Shown here: one piece after another, positions 26,133 to 33,939 of the stretch | Layout of the letters: each line of letters starts with the position of its first letter | How positions within the stretch are numbered: position 1 is the stretch's first letter | DNA from: Planctomycetia bacterium | GTDB lineage: Bacteria; Planctomycetota; Phycisphaerae; Phycisphaerales; SM1A02 | Length of the DNA stretch: 60,288 nt | Reading direction: 5' to 3' | Assembly: GCA_005799495.1 (NCBI GenBank) | Contig: SYGP01000004.1 | Location: 1 to 60,288 of the forward strand | The notes under the pieces: model-generated | What the model saw: only the letters and a program-made list of their open reading frames with translations | Database searches by the model: none | Told to the model about the DNA's origin: nothing | Program-made: the position numbers and the translations under genes

Positions 26133-26492
26133 ATGCCAACCACCAAGTCCGCACCGAAGAAGCGATTGAAGAAGGGGAAGTCGACCGACACAGGTCGCAA
26201 GGTCAAGGCGAAGACGCGGACAACGCTGAAGGCCGCAGTCAAGCGGCCACGCACCAAGGCGCCAAGTGCCACTGCGAGAAAGGGCGTGCTGGCGGGCAAG
26301 GCGCGTTCCTCCAGCATCGTCGAAACATCACCGCTCACATGGTCGTCCGACAAGGCGGGGCCAACCTTCGACCAGATCCAGTTGGCTGCCTACCACGGAT
26401 GGCTGCAGAACGGCGGCACCGAGTTCGACAATTGGGTTGCTGCCGAAAGCGAACTCAAGCGGAAGTCATCGGGGGATTCGAGGGGAGCCTGA
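26133..26492 (+). CDS. Lys/Arg-rich protein with a DUF2934-like C-terminal segment
   Basis: 119 aa. Residues 1-~65 are a lysine-, arginine-, threonine- and alanine-rich tail resembling histone H1/Hc1-like sequences, with KKRLKKGK and repeated KxxT/KAP units. Residues ~80-115 contain QIQLAAYHGWLQNGGTEFDN and WVAAESELKRK, the short helical pattern of DUF2934 proteins. AGGAG 6 nt before ATG 26133 fixes the start; an ATG at 26067 in the same frame would extend the basic tail by 22 residues. Nucleic-acid binding is likely from charge alone. Between the flavin reductase and a DUF1080 lipoprotein gene in the same direction. Confidence 0.72.
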   Translation: MPTTKSAPKKRLKKGKSTDTGRKVKAKTRTTLKAAVKRPRTKAPSATARKGVLAGKARSSSIVETSPLTWSSDKAGPTFDQIQLAAYHGWLQNGGTEFDNWVAAESELKRKSSGDSRGA

Positions 26493-26495
26493 TCG

Positions 26496-27155
26496 GTGCC
26501 ACGACACACATTCATTGCGGCTTTCGCGATCGCCGGCGCGGCATGGATGCTGCTCTCCTGCGGGGCGCCCAAGGACATCCCGCCGAGCGAGCGCCGCCAT
26601 GTCGAACTGTTCAACGGGAGTGATCTCACGAATTGGAAAGTCTTTCCCGCGGACGCGCCGCCGGAAACATGGACTGTTCGCGACGGCGTTCTTGTCTGTG
26701 TTGGGCAGCCGATCGGCTACTTGCGCACGGAGCGCAAGTACACGAGTTTCGAGCTCGATTTCGAGTGGCGGTTCGATCCGACGAAGGGCGGCGGCAACTC
26801 AGGCGTGCTCATGCGTGTGCAGTACCCCGACAAGGTGTGGCCGAGGTCGATCGAAGCGCAGCTGCAGAGCGGCAGCGCTGGAGACATCTGGAACATCGAA
26901 GAGTTCCCACTCAGCGCGAACCGAGACCGCACCAAGGGACGGCACACCACGAAGGCCCATCCGTCGAACGAGAAGCCGCTCGGCGAGTGGAATCAGTATT
27001 CCATTCGGCTCGTCGACGAGAACCTGCAGTTGAAGGTGAACGGGCTGGTGCAGAACACCGCGACGCGCTGCGAAGTGGTGGAGGGCTGGATCGCCCTGCA
27101 GTCGGAGGGAGCGCACATCGAGTTCCGCAACATCAAGCTGCGGCCGCTGCCGTAG
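26496..27155 (+). CDS. DUF1080 lipoprotein
   Basis: 219 aa. Signal peptide with lipobox LLSC (Cys22), then a DUF1080 fold: VELFNGSDLTNWKVF, TWTVRDGVLVC, YTSFELDFEWRF, GGGNSGVLMRVQYPDKVWPRSIE, then GEWNQYSIRLVDENLQLKVN and the closing EFRNIKLRPL. This second copy is closer to the family consensus than the one at 23037 (about 27 kb-scale paralogues on either side of sthA). Members include 3-keto-disaccharide hydrolases, so attack on oxidised sugars outside the cell is possible. GTG start with AGGGGAG ~8 nt upstream. Confidence 0.91.
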   Translation: MPRHTFIAAFAIAGAAWMLLSCGAPKDIPPSERRHVELFNGSDLTNWKVFPADAPPETWTVRDGVLVCVGQPIGYLRTERKYTSFELDFEWRFDPTKGGGNSGVLMRVQYPDKVWPRSIEAQLQSGSAGDIWNIEEFPLSANRDRTKGRHTTKAHPSNEKPLGEWNQYSIRLVDENLQLKVNGLVQNTATRCEVVEGWIALQSEGAHIEFRNIKLRPLP

Positions 27156-27172
27156 TCAGCTCATCACGCTCC

Positions 27173-28270
27173 TCAGCCCTTCGTGCGATTGAATTCGCGC
27201 ATGAACGCGACAAGCGCTTCGACCGCGGGCAGCGGGCACGAGTTGTACATCGACGCGCGAATGCCGCCTGCCTCGCGGTGGCCCGCAAGCCCATCCATGC
27301 CCTCCGTCGCGGCGTCCTTCCAGAATCGCTCGTCAAGTTGCGCGGTCGGCAGGCGAAACGAGGCGTTGATCACCGATCGGCATGCCGACTGCGCGAGGAA
27401 TCTGTAGAACCCGCCCGACGCATCGATCGCCTCCCGCACCAGACGCGCGCGAGTCTGGGCGCGGCGTTCCATTTCGGCAACGCCACCCTCGCGGAGCATC
27501 CACTGGCACATGCGCCACAGCGTGTGGATCGCGAAGGTCGGCGGCGTGTTGATCCGGCTGCCGGCGCGGGCGTGGGCGGCGTAGGAGAACATGGACGGCA
27601 GCTTCCGCGGTGCGCGCTCCAACAGGTCGCGCCGAACGATGATGACCGACATTCCCGCAACACCGAGGTTCTTCTGGCCCGACGCATACACCATGCCATG
27701 CGCAGACCAATCCACGGGCCGTGAGAAGATCTCGCTGCTCGCATCGTTGATCAGCACTGCGCCCTCGGCGCACCGCGGCGGTCCGTGGTACTGCGTGCCA
27801 TGCACCGTGTTGTTGGAGCAGTAGTGCATGTACGCCGCGCCCGCGGTCGGTGGACACTCCGCATCACTCGGTACATGGTCGTACCGGCAGCGTTTGCCTT
27901 CAAAGGGAACCACGATCTGCGCCGCTGGCACGGCATCGCGTCCCTCGACGATCGCCTTCGCGGTCCAGATGTCCGTATCGGGATAGTCAGCCACGCCGCC
28001 ATCGGGCAGCAGGTTGAGGGGAATCAGCGCGAACTGCAATGTCGCACCACCCGGGACGAACAGGATCTCATGCGAATCGGGAATTCCGCCGAGCCGTCGA
28101 CAGGAGTCCAGCGCTCCAGACAGCACGCGGTCGAACGGCGGCTGCCGATGCGAGTGCTCGAGGATGCCGATGCCCGTTCCCTCGAGATCGAGCAGATCAT
28201 CGCCCAGTTCCCGCAGCACGGGCTCGGGCATGGCGGCAGGACCTGCAGAGAAGTTCCAGATGCGTCCCAT
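27173..28270 (-). CDS. serC: Phosphoserine aminotransferase
   Basis: 365 aa, standard for SerC. The PLP lysine is Lys200 in YASGQKNLGVAGM; the N-terminus NFSAGPAAMPEPVL and FVPGGATLQF are family hallmarks, and the C-terminus has REAGGIRASMYN. It converts 3-phosphohydroxypyruvate and glutamate to O-phosphoserine and 2-oxoglutarate. It is the last gene of a unit with serA (12-bp gap) and a DUF1015 gene, an arrangement seen in several bacterial phyla. No serB is visible here. Confidence 0.95.
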   Translation of the reverse strand: MGRIWNFSAGPAAMPEPVLRELGDDLLDLEGTGIGILEHSHRQPPFDRVLSGALDSCRRLGGIPDSHEILFVPGGATLQFALIPLNLLPDGGVADYPDTDIWTAKAIVEGRDAVPAAQIVVPFEGKRCRYDHVPSDAECPPTAGAAYMHYCSNNTVHGTQYHGPPRCAEGAVLINDASSEIFSRPVDWSAHGMVYASGQKNLGVAGMSVIIVRRDLLERAPRKLPSMFSYAAHARAGSRINTPPTFAIHTLWRMCQWMLREGGVAEMERRAQTRARLVREAIDASGGFYRFLAQSACRSVINASFRLPTAQLDERFWKDAATEGMDGLAGHREAGGIRASMYNSCPLPAVEALVAFMREFNRTKG

Positions 28271-28282
28271 TGTCGGGGATCT

Positions 28283-29548
28283 TCAGTCGTGCGTGCCGCG
28301 ACGAATCGACTGCACATGGACACCCAGCACATGCGGCGCTTCGCGGATCTGTCGCATCGTGCGTTCCGTGGGCAACTCGTTCAAGTGGATGCGTGCGATC
28401 GCGGCTTGCCCGCCTTCGCAGATGACATTCTCCATCTCCTCCACATTGATGCTCGCCTGTCCGAGCACATCGAAGATGCCGACGAGGACGCCCGGGCGGT
28501 TCAGGTGCCGGACATGGATCAGCGTCGTTGCGCTGCTGACCGACGCGCGGTTTGCGCAGCTGGGCACCGTTCCCGTTTCGAGCCATTGCCGCACGACGCG
28601 AACGACATCCTGGTCGATCGACTCCCGTGCCTGGGCCGTGTGAGCGCCCGCATCGAGCGTGGCAATCACGCCGGGTTCCTTGAGCAGTTCGGCAAACGGC
28701 AACGCGGGGCTCGAAAGTCCCTCGGCCGAGTGCAGGTCGAGTCCCGCGCGAATGCCCTTGGTTCGGCAGGCATTCAGCAGCGCACGCTCGTTCACGACGC
28801 TGCCCAGGCTCGTGTTGACGATCGAGCACCCGGGGCGCAGCGCTTGGAAGAACTTGTCGCCGAGCAGGCCTTCGGATTCCTCGTTGCCGGTCACGCTGAC
28901 GCTGACCACATCGGAAAGCTTCGCCAGGTTGACCAGGTTCGCGCAGTAATCGATGCCGAGCGCGTTGCAGCGCGCTTCGGTGATGTGCTGGCTCCACGCG
29001 ACCACATGCATGCCGAATGCAATGCCGCGCCGCGCGACTTCCTGCCCGACTTGACCGAGCCCGACCACGCCGAGCGTCCGTCCAAAGAGCCCAAGCGCTT
29101 CGCGGCCTCCTTCGCTGACCCGTCCCGCCCGCGCACGCTCGGCCGCGTTCATCAGATTTCGGTCACATGCCAAGATCAGGGCCCAGGCAAGTTCTGCGAC
29201 GGCTGCCGCGGTGCGTCCGGGGCAGTGCGCCACGAAGATGCCGCGGTTGCTTGCTGCTTCGCGGTCGATGCTGCCGATGGTCGGTCCGGTGCCGATCACC
29301 AAGGCGAGTCGCTCGGAGGCACAGAGCACGCGTTCGTCCACCACCGCATCCCGTGTGACGAGGATGTCCGGCTCGATGTCGCGGACTGCATCGGGCAGGG
29401 TCGTGCCCGAAAGCAGCGGATTCTGGATCGCATCGCAGCCCGCCCCGCGGAGTCCCTCGAGCGCATGAGTGCTCAGGTGGTCCACGACCAGCACGCGCGA
29501 AGCCATCGCCAGTGGCGTGGCGAACACGGTCGGCTCCTGCTCACTCAT
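28283..29548 (-). CDS. serA: D-3-phosphoglycerate dehydrogenase-like protein with ACT domain, atypical active site
   Basis: 421 aa. A D-2-hydroxyacid dehydrogenase core (Rossmann GLGQVGQE at 163-170) is followed by an ACT domain (about 342-415, HLNRPGVLVGIFDVLGQASI). Position next to serC argues for 3-phosphoglycerate dehydrogenase. However, the catalytic Arg of the N-x-S-R-G motif is Leu248 (NTSLG) and the catalytic His of TPHxGxxT is Asp299 (TLDAGAHT); only Glu276 of the Arg-Glu-His triad is kept. A divergent PGDH-like branch with altered His is known in other phyla, so the protein may still work, by a different arrangement. Start at 29548 overlaps the DUF1015 stop (ATGA). Confidence 0.85.
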   Translation of the reverse strand: MSEQEPTVFATPLAMASRVLVVDHLSTHALEGLRGAGCDAIQNPLLSGTTLPDAVRDIEPDILVTRDAVVDERVLCASERLALVIGTGPTIGSIDREAASNRGIFVAHCPGRTAAAVAELAWALILACDRNLMNAAERARAGRVSEGGREALGLFGRTLGVVGLGQVGQEVARRGIAFGMHVVAWSQHITEARCNALGIDYCANLVNLAKLSDVVSVSVTGNEESEGLLGDKFFQALRPGCSIVNTSLGSVVNERALLNACRTKGIRAGLDLHSAEGLSSPALPFAELLKEPGVIATLDAGAHTAQARESIDQDVVRVVRQWLETGTVPSCANRASVSSATTLIHVRHLNRPGVLVGIFDVLGQASINVEEMENVICEGGQAAIARIHLNELPTERTMRQIREAPHVLGVHVQSIRRGTHD

Positions 29549-30813
29549 GATTGCAATGTTAGCGGTGCATCCATCGCAGGAGAGCAGGCGTGCGACGAGA
29601 AGGTGTGCAGGAAGAGCCCACTTCGGATCTTCGGATGGAACCAGGTGGACTTCGGCGGCATGATCAGCCCCGCACCTGCAACGGTCAACAGTTCGTCGAT
29701 GGATGTGGGGTGCATCGCGAACGCAATGTCCGCGCTGCCATTCTCCACATGCGCGGCCAGTTCCTGCGGTGTGCATCCGCCCACGAACGCCAGGCGCGTG
29801 TCCGTGCGCTCATCGGTGATGCCGAGGATTGGCGCGAGAACGGTGCGCGAGAGGCGCACGACATCGAGCCGATCGGTCGGCAGGTCACCGCTCTCGCGCG
29901 GCAGGCGCAGCCGCCACCAGGATCGGTTCAGGTAGATCGTGACTTCGCCCTTCGCGCGCGGCGTCGGGCCGTCACTTTCGTCCACCGCATCGAGGACCCC
30001 CACATCGCCGAGCGCGCGTTCCACCTGCTCCACGGTCTGCCCAGGAGCGAGCCGAACCAAGCGGTGGTAGGGGAGGATGAGCAACTCTTCCGCGGGGTAG
30101 ATCACCGCAGGAAATCGCCCCAGTTCAGTTCGGTCGATGCCGTCACGGCCATCGGCGAGCGCTGCAGCCGCACGCGCTGCAGCCGCGCTCCTGTGATGAC
30201 CGTCCGCGATGAAGATCCGCGGTACATCGCGAAACAGCGCGCGGTACGCATCGACGGATGTTGCGGCCCACAGCGTGTGGATCACCTTGTCCGGCGCGCT
30301 GAAATGAAAGAGCGGTCGGTGATTCATGTCGCGCGACAGCTGCGCTTGAAAGTCCTCGAGCCCTGCAACGGTCAGGAACACGGGTTCGGAGTGCGCGCCG
30401 AGAGCGATCATGTGATCGGTACGGTCCTGCTCCTTGTCGGGGCGGGTCAGTTCATGTCGGGCAATGGTGCCGCTGAGGTAGTCCGCGACATCCACACAGC
30501 ACACCAATCCGCTCTGCGTGCGTCCCTTTTCCGCCTGTCGGTAGATGAAGAAGTTCTCCCTTTGCTCACGCACCATGCAGCGGCTTGCAATCAGGGCGCG
30601 CAGGTTGTCCAGTCCCTTGGCGTACACGCTGGGCGAGTGCGGGTCTTGGTCCGCGCCAAAGTCAACCTCGGGGCGCACGACGCGCATGAAACTGTGGGGG
30701 TTCTTCGCCCAGTCCGCGGCGGCAGCGTGGTCCACGACGTCATAGGGCGGGCATGCCACCTGCGAAACGCGATTTGCAGCGGCGCGAATAGCCAAAAATG
30801 GGTGAACGCGCAT
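29545..30813 (-). CDS. DUF1015 family protein
   Basis: 422 aa. The family is recognised by MRVHPFLAIRAA, ACPPYDVVDHAAA, NPHSFMRVVRPE, FIYRQ, then DGHHRSAAA and the C-terminal FVGGCTP and MPPKSTWFHPK segments. DUF1015 (COG4198) proteins have no settled function, but they are often encoded with serA and serC, as here, implying a role tied to phosphoserine metabolism. TACACT lies 10 nt before the ATG at 30813. First gene of the DUF1015-serA-serC operon. Confidence 0.92.
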   Translation of the reverse strand: MRVHPFLAIRAAANRVSQVACPPYDVVDHAAAADWAKNPHSFMRVVRPEVDFGADQDPHSPSVYAKGLDNLRALIASRCMVREQRENFFIYRQAEKGRTQSGLVCCVDVADYLSGTIARHELTRPDKEQDRTDHMIALGAHSEPVFLTVAGLEDFQAQLSRDMNHRPLFHFSAPDKVIHTLWAATSVDAYRALFRDVPRIFIADGHHRSAAAARAAAALADGRDGIDRTELGRFPAVIYPAEELLILPYHRLVRLAPGQTVEQVERALGDVGVLDAVDESDGPTPRAKGEVTIYLNRSWWRLRLPRESGDLPTDRLDVVRLSRTVLAPILGITDERTDTRLAFVGGCTPQELAAHVENGSADIAFAMHPTSIDELLTVAGAGLIMPPKSTWFHPKIRSGLFLHTFSSHACSPAMDAPLTLQS

Positions 30814-30898
30814 GCGGAGCGAAAGTGTATCGGACCTGCTGCCGCAGAATCTCGAAGTCCGCTGAAGCGAGTGCCTGCAACGGCCGAATGCCAACCTC

Positions 30899-31645
30899 AT
30901 GGACCGCAACAGTTGCATCGCAGTGCTTGTGCGCCTCATTGAGGCAAAGGAGGGAGAGGGTCCAGGGCACTGCCACCGAGTGGCGTCGCTCGCTGCGTCG
31001 CTCGCCGCGCATGTCGGACTCGATCAGGGCCAGGTCGAGGCTGTACGAATCACGGCGATGATTCATGACTTGGGGAAGCTGACCATTCCAGACGAAATCC
31101 TCTTCAAGCCGAGCCGACTCAGCGAAGATGAGTTCGCGGTCATTCGGCGCCATCCAGAGACTGGTGCGCGGTTGCTCGGCGCGTTTGATGAACTGCACTT
31201 TGCTCGAGCCGGCGTTCGAAGCCACCACGAGAGGTGGGATGGTCAGGGCTATCCCGATCGTCTGCAACGAGATGCGATTCCGTTGGCATCGCGCATCATC
31301 GCCATTGCCGACAGCTTCGATGCGATCTGTTCCGATCGACCGTACGCGCGTCGGCGTTCATCACGCAACGCAGTCGATGAAGTACTGCGGTGCGCAGGTT
31401 CTCAGTTCGACCCGGAACTCGCGGTTCACTTCGCCGATCTCTGGCAGCAGGATGTTGCGCTCCAACGGTGGGGCGACCTCGAGAGGGAAAGAACTTCGGT
31501 TGGGAGTGGACAGTGTGAAGATTCGTGCTATTCTCCTGACTGTAGTGGCGACGGATTGCCATGGGGGCGTCCGAGAGCGCAAGGGTGCAAGGAGAACGCA
31601 CATGCTCGAGAGATCAGCACAGCTTGTGTCACTTTTGGCGCGTAG
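30899..31645 (+). CDS. HD-GYP domain protein (putative cyclic-di-GMP phosphodiesterase)
   Basis: 248 aa. A nearly free-standing HD-GYP domain: the first metal His in GHCHRVASLA, HD at 56-57 (MIHDLGK), RRHPETGARLL, and HHERWDGQGYP at 109-119, then IIAIADSFDAIC. All expected metal and GYP residues are present, so hydrolysis of c-di-GMP is plausible. No receiver or membrane domain precedes it. The last ~55 residues look non-conserved and Cys/Gly-rich, and the final 44 bp overlap the next gene in another frame. Confidence 0.9.
   Translation: MDRNSCIAVLVRLIEAKEGEGPGHCHRVASLAASLAAHVGLDQGQVEAVRITAMIHDLGKLTIPDEILFKPSRLSEDEFAVIRRHPETGARLLGAFDELHFARAGVRSHHERWDGQGYPDRLQRDAIPLASRIIAIADSFDAICSDRPYARRRSSRNAVDEVLRCAGSQFDPELAVHFADLWQQDVALQRWGDLERERTSVGSGQCEDSCYSPDCSGDGLPWGRPRAQGCKENAHAREISTACVTFGA
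31507..31534 (+). promoter_or_regulatory. Candidate promoter inside the HD-GYP gene
   Basis: TGGACA (31507..31512), a 16-bp spacer and an extended -10, TGC-TATTCT (31529..31534), precede the small sigma-4-like gene. Transcription would begin ~60 bp before its ATG, allowing expression apart from the HD-GYP gene. Confidence 0.4.
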
Positions 31646-31865
31646 TTTGAGCGGTTTTGAGCGACTGGTCGTGGAACTTCACTTCGTCGACAAGATGCCG
31701 ACGAACGAGATCTCAGAAGTCCTTGAGGTGGGTCAGGACGAGGTGGAGTCCGCCCTCGATGGCATCCGAGCCCGCGTCAGCGCGGTGCGAGGTGCCGTGG
31801 TCAAGGCACTTTGCACGTCTCACGCAGAGGACAGCGCGCTTGTCAGCGTCGGTGGGGCGCAGTAA
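31602..31865 (+). CDS. Small sigma-70 region 4-like HTH protein
   Basis: 87 aa. Residues ~15-60 follow the pattern of sigma-70 region 4: SGFERLVVELHFVDKMPTNE, then ISEVLEVGQDEVESALDGIRARV. There is no region 2, so it cannot be a complete sigma factor; it could bind DNA or RNA polymerase as a stand-alone HTH. AAGGAG ~8 nt before ATG 31602 supports the start. The gene overlaps the 3' end of the HD-GYP gene by 44 bp, unusually long for this compact but mostly 4-bp-overlap genome, suggesting linked expression. Confidence 0.7.
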   Translation: MLERSAQLVSLLARSLSGFERLVVELHFVDKMPTNEISEVLEVGQDEVESALDGIRARVSAVRGAVVKALCTSHAEDSALVSVGGAQ

Positions 31866-31887
31866 CTGGATCCAGCAACCCACATCG

Positions 31888-32934
31888 TCAGTTCGACCAG
31901 GCACCGAGCAGTTCTGTCAGGTCGCTGCCGTTCACCGCACCGTCGCCATTGATGTCGCCGGTGTTGCCGCTGCCGTTGCTGCCCCACCCAGACAGGAGAA
32001 TTGTCAGGTCGGTGCCGCCCACCGATCCATCACAGTCGATGTCGGCCAAAACACAGGTCGGCCCGGTCTGGACCGTTAGCGTCAGGGACGCGGGGCGCGC
32101 CTGGCCGGCCTGGATGAGCGGGTTCTCCTTCGCATAGAACACCGGGAAGTTGCCGCCCTGCTGCTGCACGAAGGTGAGACTGCTGACCACCAAGAACACG
32201 CGCCCTCGGTTCAAGCCATCCCGCAGGTAGGACTGAATCTGTGGCTGGGATACCGACACCGAAAAGCTCATCGTCGCGCGCAGCGGGATCAGTTCGCCGG
32301 GGGCGAGATCGCTGATCTGCCCAGTGGCAAATCGAAGCGGATCGAAGCCGACCCGCGGGTTGTTGGAAACATCGATCGGCGCACCTGCCTCGTCGAAACT
32401 GAGGGCGAATGCGTTGCGCACTCCCGAGGCCAGCGGATTGGGTGGTGTCGAGTACGGGGAGTTCTCCACGAAGTTGATCGCGCTGAAACCGTTGCGGAAG
32501 CCGCAGCCGAAGAGTTCGATCGGCTGTCCCGCATCGGAGTCTTCGACGAACGCGGGATCGGTCGGTGCGCGAAAGGTCTGCCACGCATCGGGCGTCGGGT
32601 CGTAGGCCACGATGCGGTCGTTGGCGAACTCGACAGTGAGGACTGCGCTCGACACCGAATAGTTTTCGCTGCCCAATCCGCCGGGCACGATGGGCGCGGT
32701 GTCGAATGCGATGATGAACTGCCCATCGCGGCTGTCGAACTGCGGCGATGCCGGGTCCGATCCGAAAGTGGAGATTGTCTGCCGAGCCCCCGGTGTTGCG
32801 TTGAATGGGTACATCCAGCGGTCGAGCGCGGGTGCTTGCCATGAGCCCACGATGGATTCTGCTCGCGCTTCGGACGGGAAGCCGAGGACGGTCAGCGGAC
32901 AGGCAAGGATCACACTCCACGAAATCAAGCGCAT
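31888..32934 (-). CDS. Secreted protein with C-terminal dockerin-like EF-hand pair
   Basis: 348 aa. Signal peptide ends near ARA|ES (residue 25). The ~260-residue middle is a beta-rich domain I do not recognise. The C-terminal ~55 residues hold two calcium-loop repeats, DIDCDGSVGGTDL and DINGDGAVNGSDL, each followed by LxxLLxxW, as in type I dockerins. This tail type is very common on secreted proteins of Phycisphaerales. TTGGAG 6 nt before ATG 32934 supports the start. It may anchor the protein to another surface component; no cohesin is seen. Diverges from the pseudopilin gene by 42 bp. Confidence 0.85.
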   Translation of the reverse strand: MRLISWSVILACPLTVLGFPSEARAESIVGSWQAPALDRWMYPFNATPGARQTISTFGSDPASPQFDSRDGQFIIAFDTAPIVPGGLGSENYSVSSAVLTVEFANDRIVAYDPTPDAWQTFRAPTDPAFVEDSDAGQPIELFGCGFRNGFSAINFVENSPYSTPPNPLASGVRNAFALSFDEAGAPIDVSNNPRVGFDPLRFATGQISDLAPGELIPLRATMSFSVSVSQPQIQSYLRDGLNRGRVFLVVSSLTFVQQQGGNFPVFYAKENPLIQAGQARPASLTLTVQTGPTCVLADIDCDGSVGGTDLTILLSGWGSNGSGNTGDINGDGAVNGSDLTELLGAWSN

Positions 32935-32976
32935 AGGATTCTCCAAGGCGACTACTGTTCTGTTGCTTCGATCAAC

Positions 32977-33927
32977 ATGCAAACAGTAGGCGCCCAATCA
33001 GTGAAAGTTCAAGGCAAGCCAATCGCAGCGGCATCATCGCCACGCCCCACTCCTGTGCCGTCGGCGACGGGAAACGGACAGCCTGCGTCACGATTTCGTG
33101 GTTTCACCATCGTGGAATTGCTCGCAGTGGTCGGTGTCATCGTGTTGCTCGTTGCGCTCTCCGCATCTGCGGTCACGGCGGTCCAGCGAACTGCTCGGCA
33201 GGCAACGGAACTCGCCGCGCTGCGTGGCGCAGTGCAGGGTTGGACGGGCTACTCACTCGACAATGGGGGTGCGCTGATCCCCGGGTTCCTCCCGGGACTG
33301 CCGGCGTATCAGCGATCGGGCGAGTTGATTCCAACGCAGACTTACGGCGGCGGTGCGAACATTGCCGCGCGTTGGCCGTGGCGACTGTCGCCGTACCTCG
33401 GCGGTGACATGCGCGCGCTCTTCGCGGGTCCGCAAGCCGACATGTGGTCCAAGTTGGAGAACGGCGATCCCGAGCAACTGCTGTACTTCGCGAGCCTCTA
33501 CCCGTCGTTTGGGATGAACTCGACCTGGGTCGGTGGCGACAGCGAGCGACTTGGGTTCTTGCCTGGGACCCTGCAGAACGGGCAGCCGAACCCGCTCGCC
33601 AACTTCTATGTGCGTCGACTTGCCATGGTGCGCAACCCTGCGCGCCTGGTCGTCTTCGCATCGAGCCGTACCAACGCAACGGTGGACGGCGGTGTTGCCG
33701 AGGGCTACTTCCGCCTCGAGAGCCCGATGTTCATGCAGCCGCAGTGGCAGGAGCGTTACGACGCGGAGGTACCTGCATCGTTCGGCAATGTCAGCGCGCG
33801 GTACCGCGACGAAGCGTGCGTTGGAACGATCGATGGTGCGGTGGAGGCGGTGGGGGTGAACGCCCTTCGCGACATGCGCCGCTGGGCCGATCAGGCGGAC
33901 CGCGTTGATTGGCGTCTGCAGCCCTGA
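32977..33927 (+). CDS. Type IV pilin/pseudopilin-like protein
   Basis: 316 aa. The class III signal RG|FTIVELLAVVGVIVLLVAL has the GFTxxE N-methylation motif (cleavage before Phe, Glu+5) and a single long helix. The rest is a soluble domain of ~240 residues with an LDNGGALIPGFLPG-like start, as in the many prepilin-like proteins of planctomycetes. The leader before the cleavage site is ~42 residues with this start, longer than usual; a GTG at 33055 would give a leader of ~15. The product is probably assembled by, or processed like, a type II secretion or pilus component. Confidence 0.85.
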   Translation: MQTVGAQSVKVQGKPIAAASSPRPTPVPSATGNGQPASRFRGFTIVELLAVVGVIVLLVALSASAVTAVQRTARQATELAALRGAVQGWTGYSLDNGGALIPGFLPGLPAYQRSGELIPTQTYGGGANIAARWPWRLSPYLGGDMRALFAGPQADMWSKLENGDPEQLLYFASLYPSFGMNSTWVGGDSERLGFLPGTLQNGQPNPLANFYVRRLAMVRNPARLVVFASSRTNATVDGGVAEGYFRLESPMFMQPQWQERYDAEVPASFGNVSARYRDEACVGTIDGAVEAVGVNALRDMRRWADQADRVDWRLQP

Positions 33928-33939
33928 CCCTCGTCAGCG

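Noticed and set aside
27785-29935. 716-codon plus-strand frame opposite serC and serA
   Set aside because: Both minus-strand genes have clear catalytic or fold motifs; the plus frame is a shadow.
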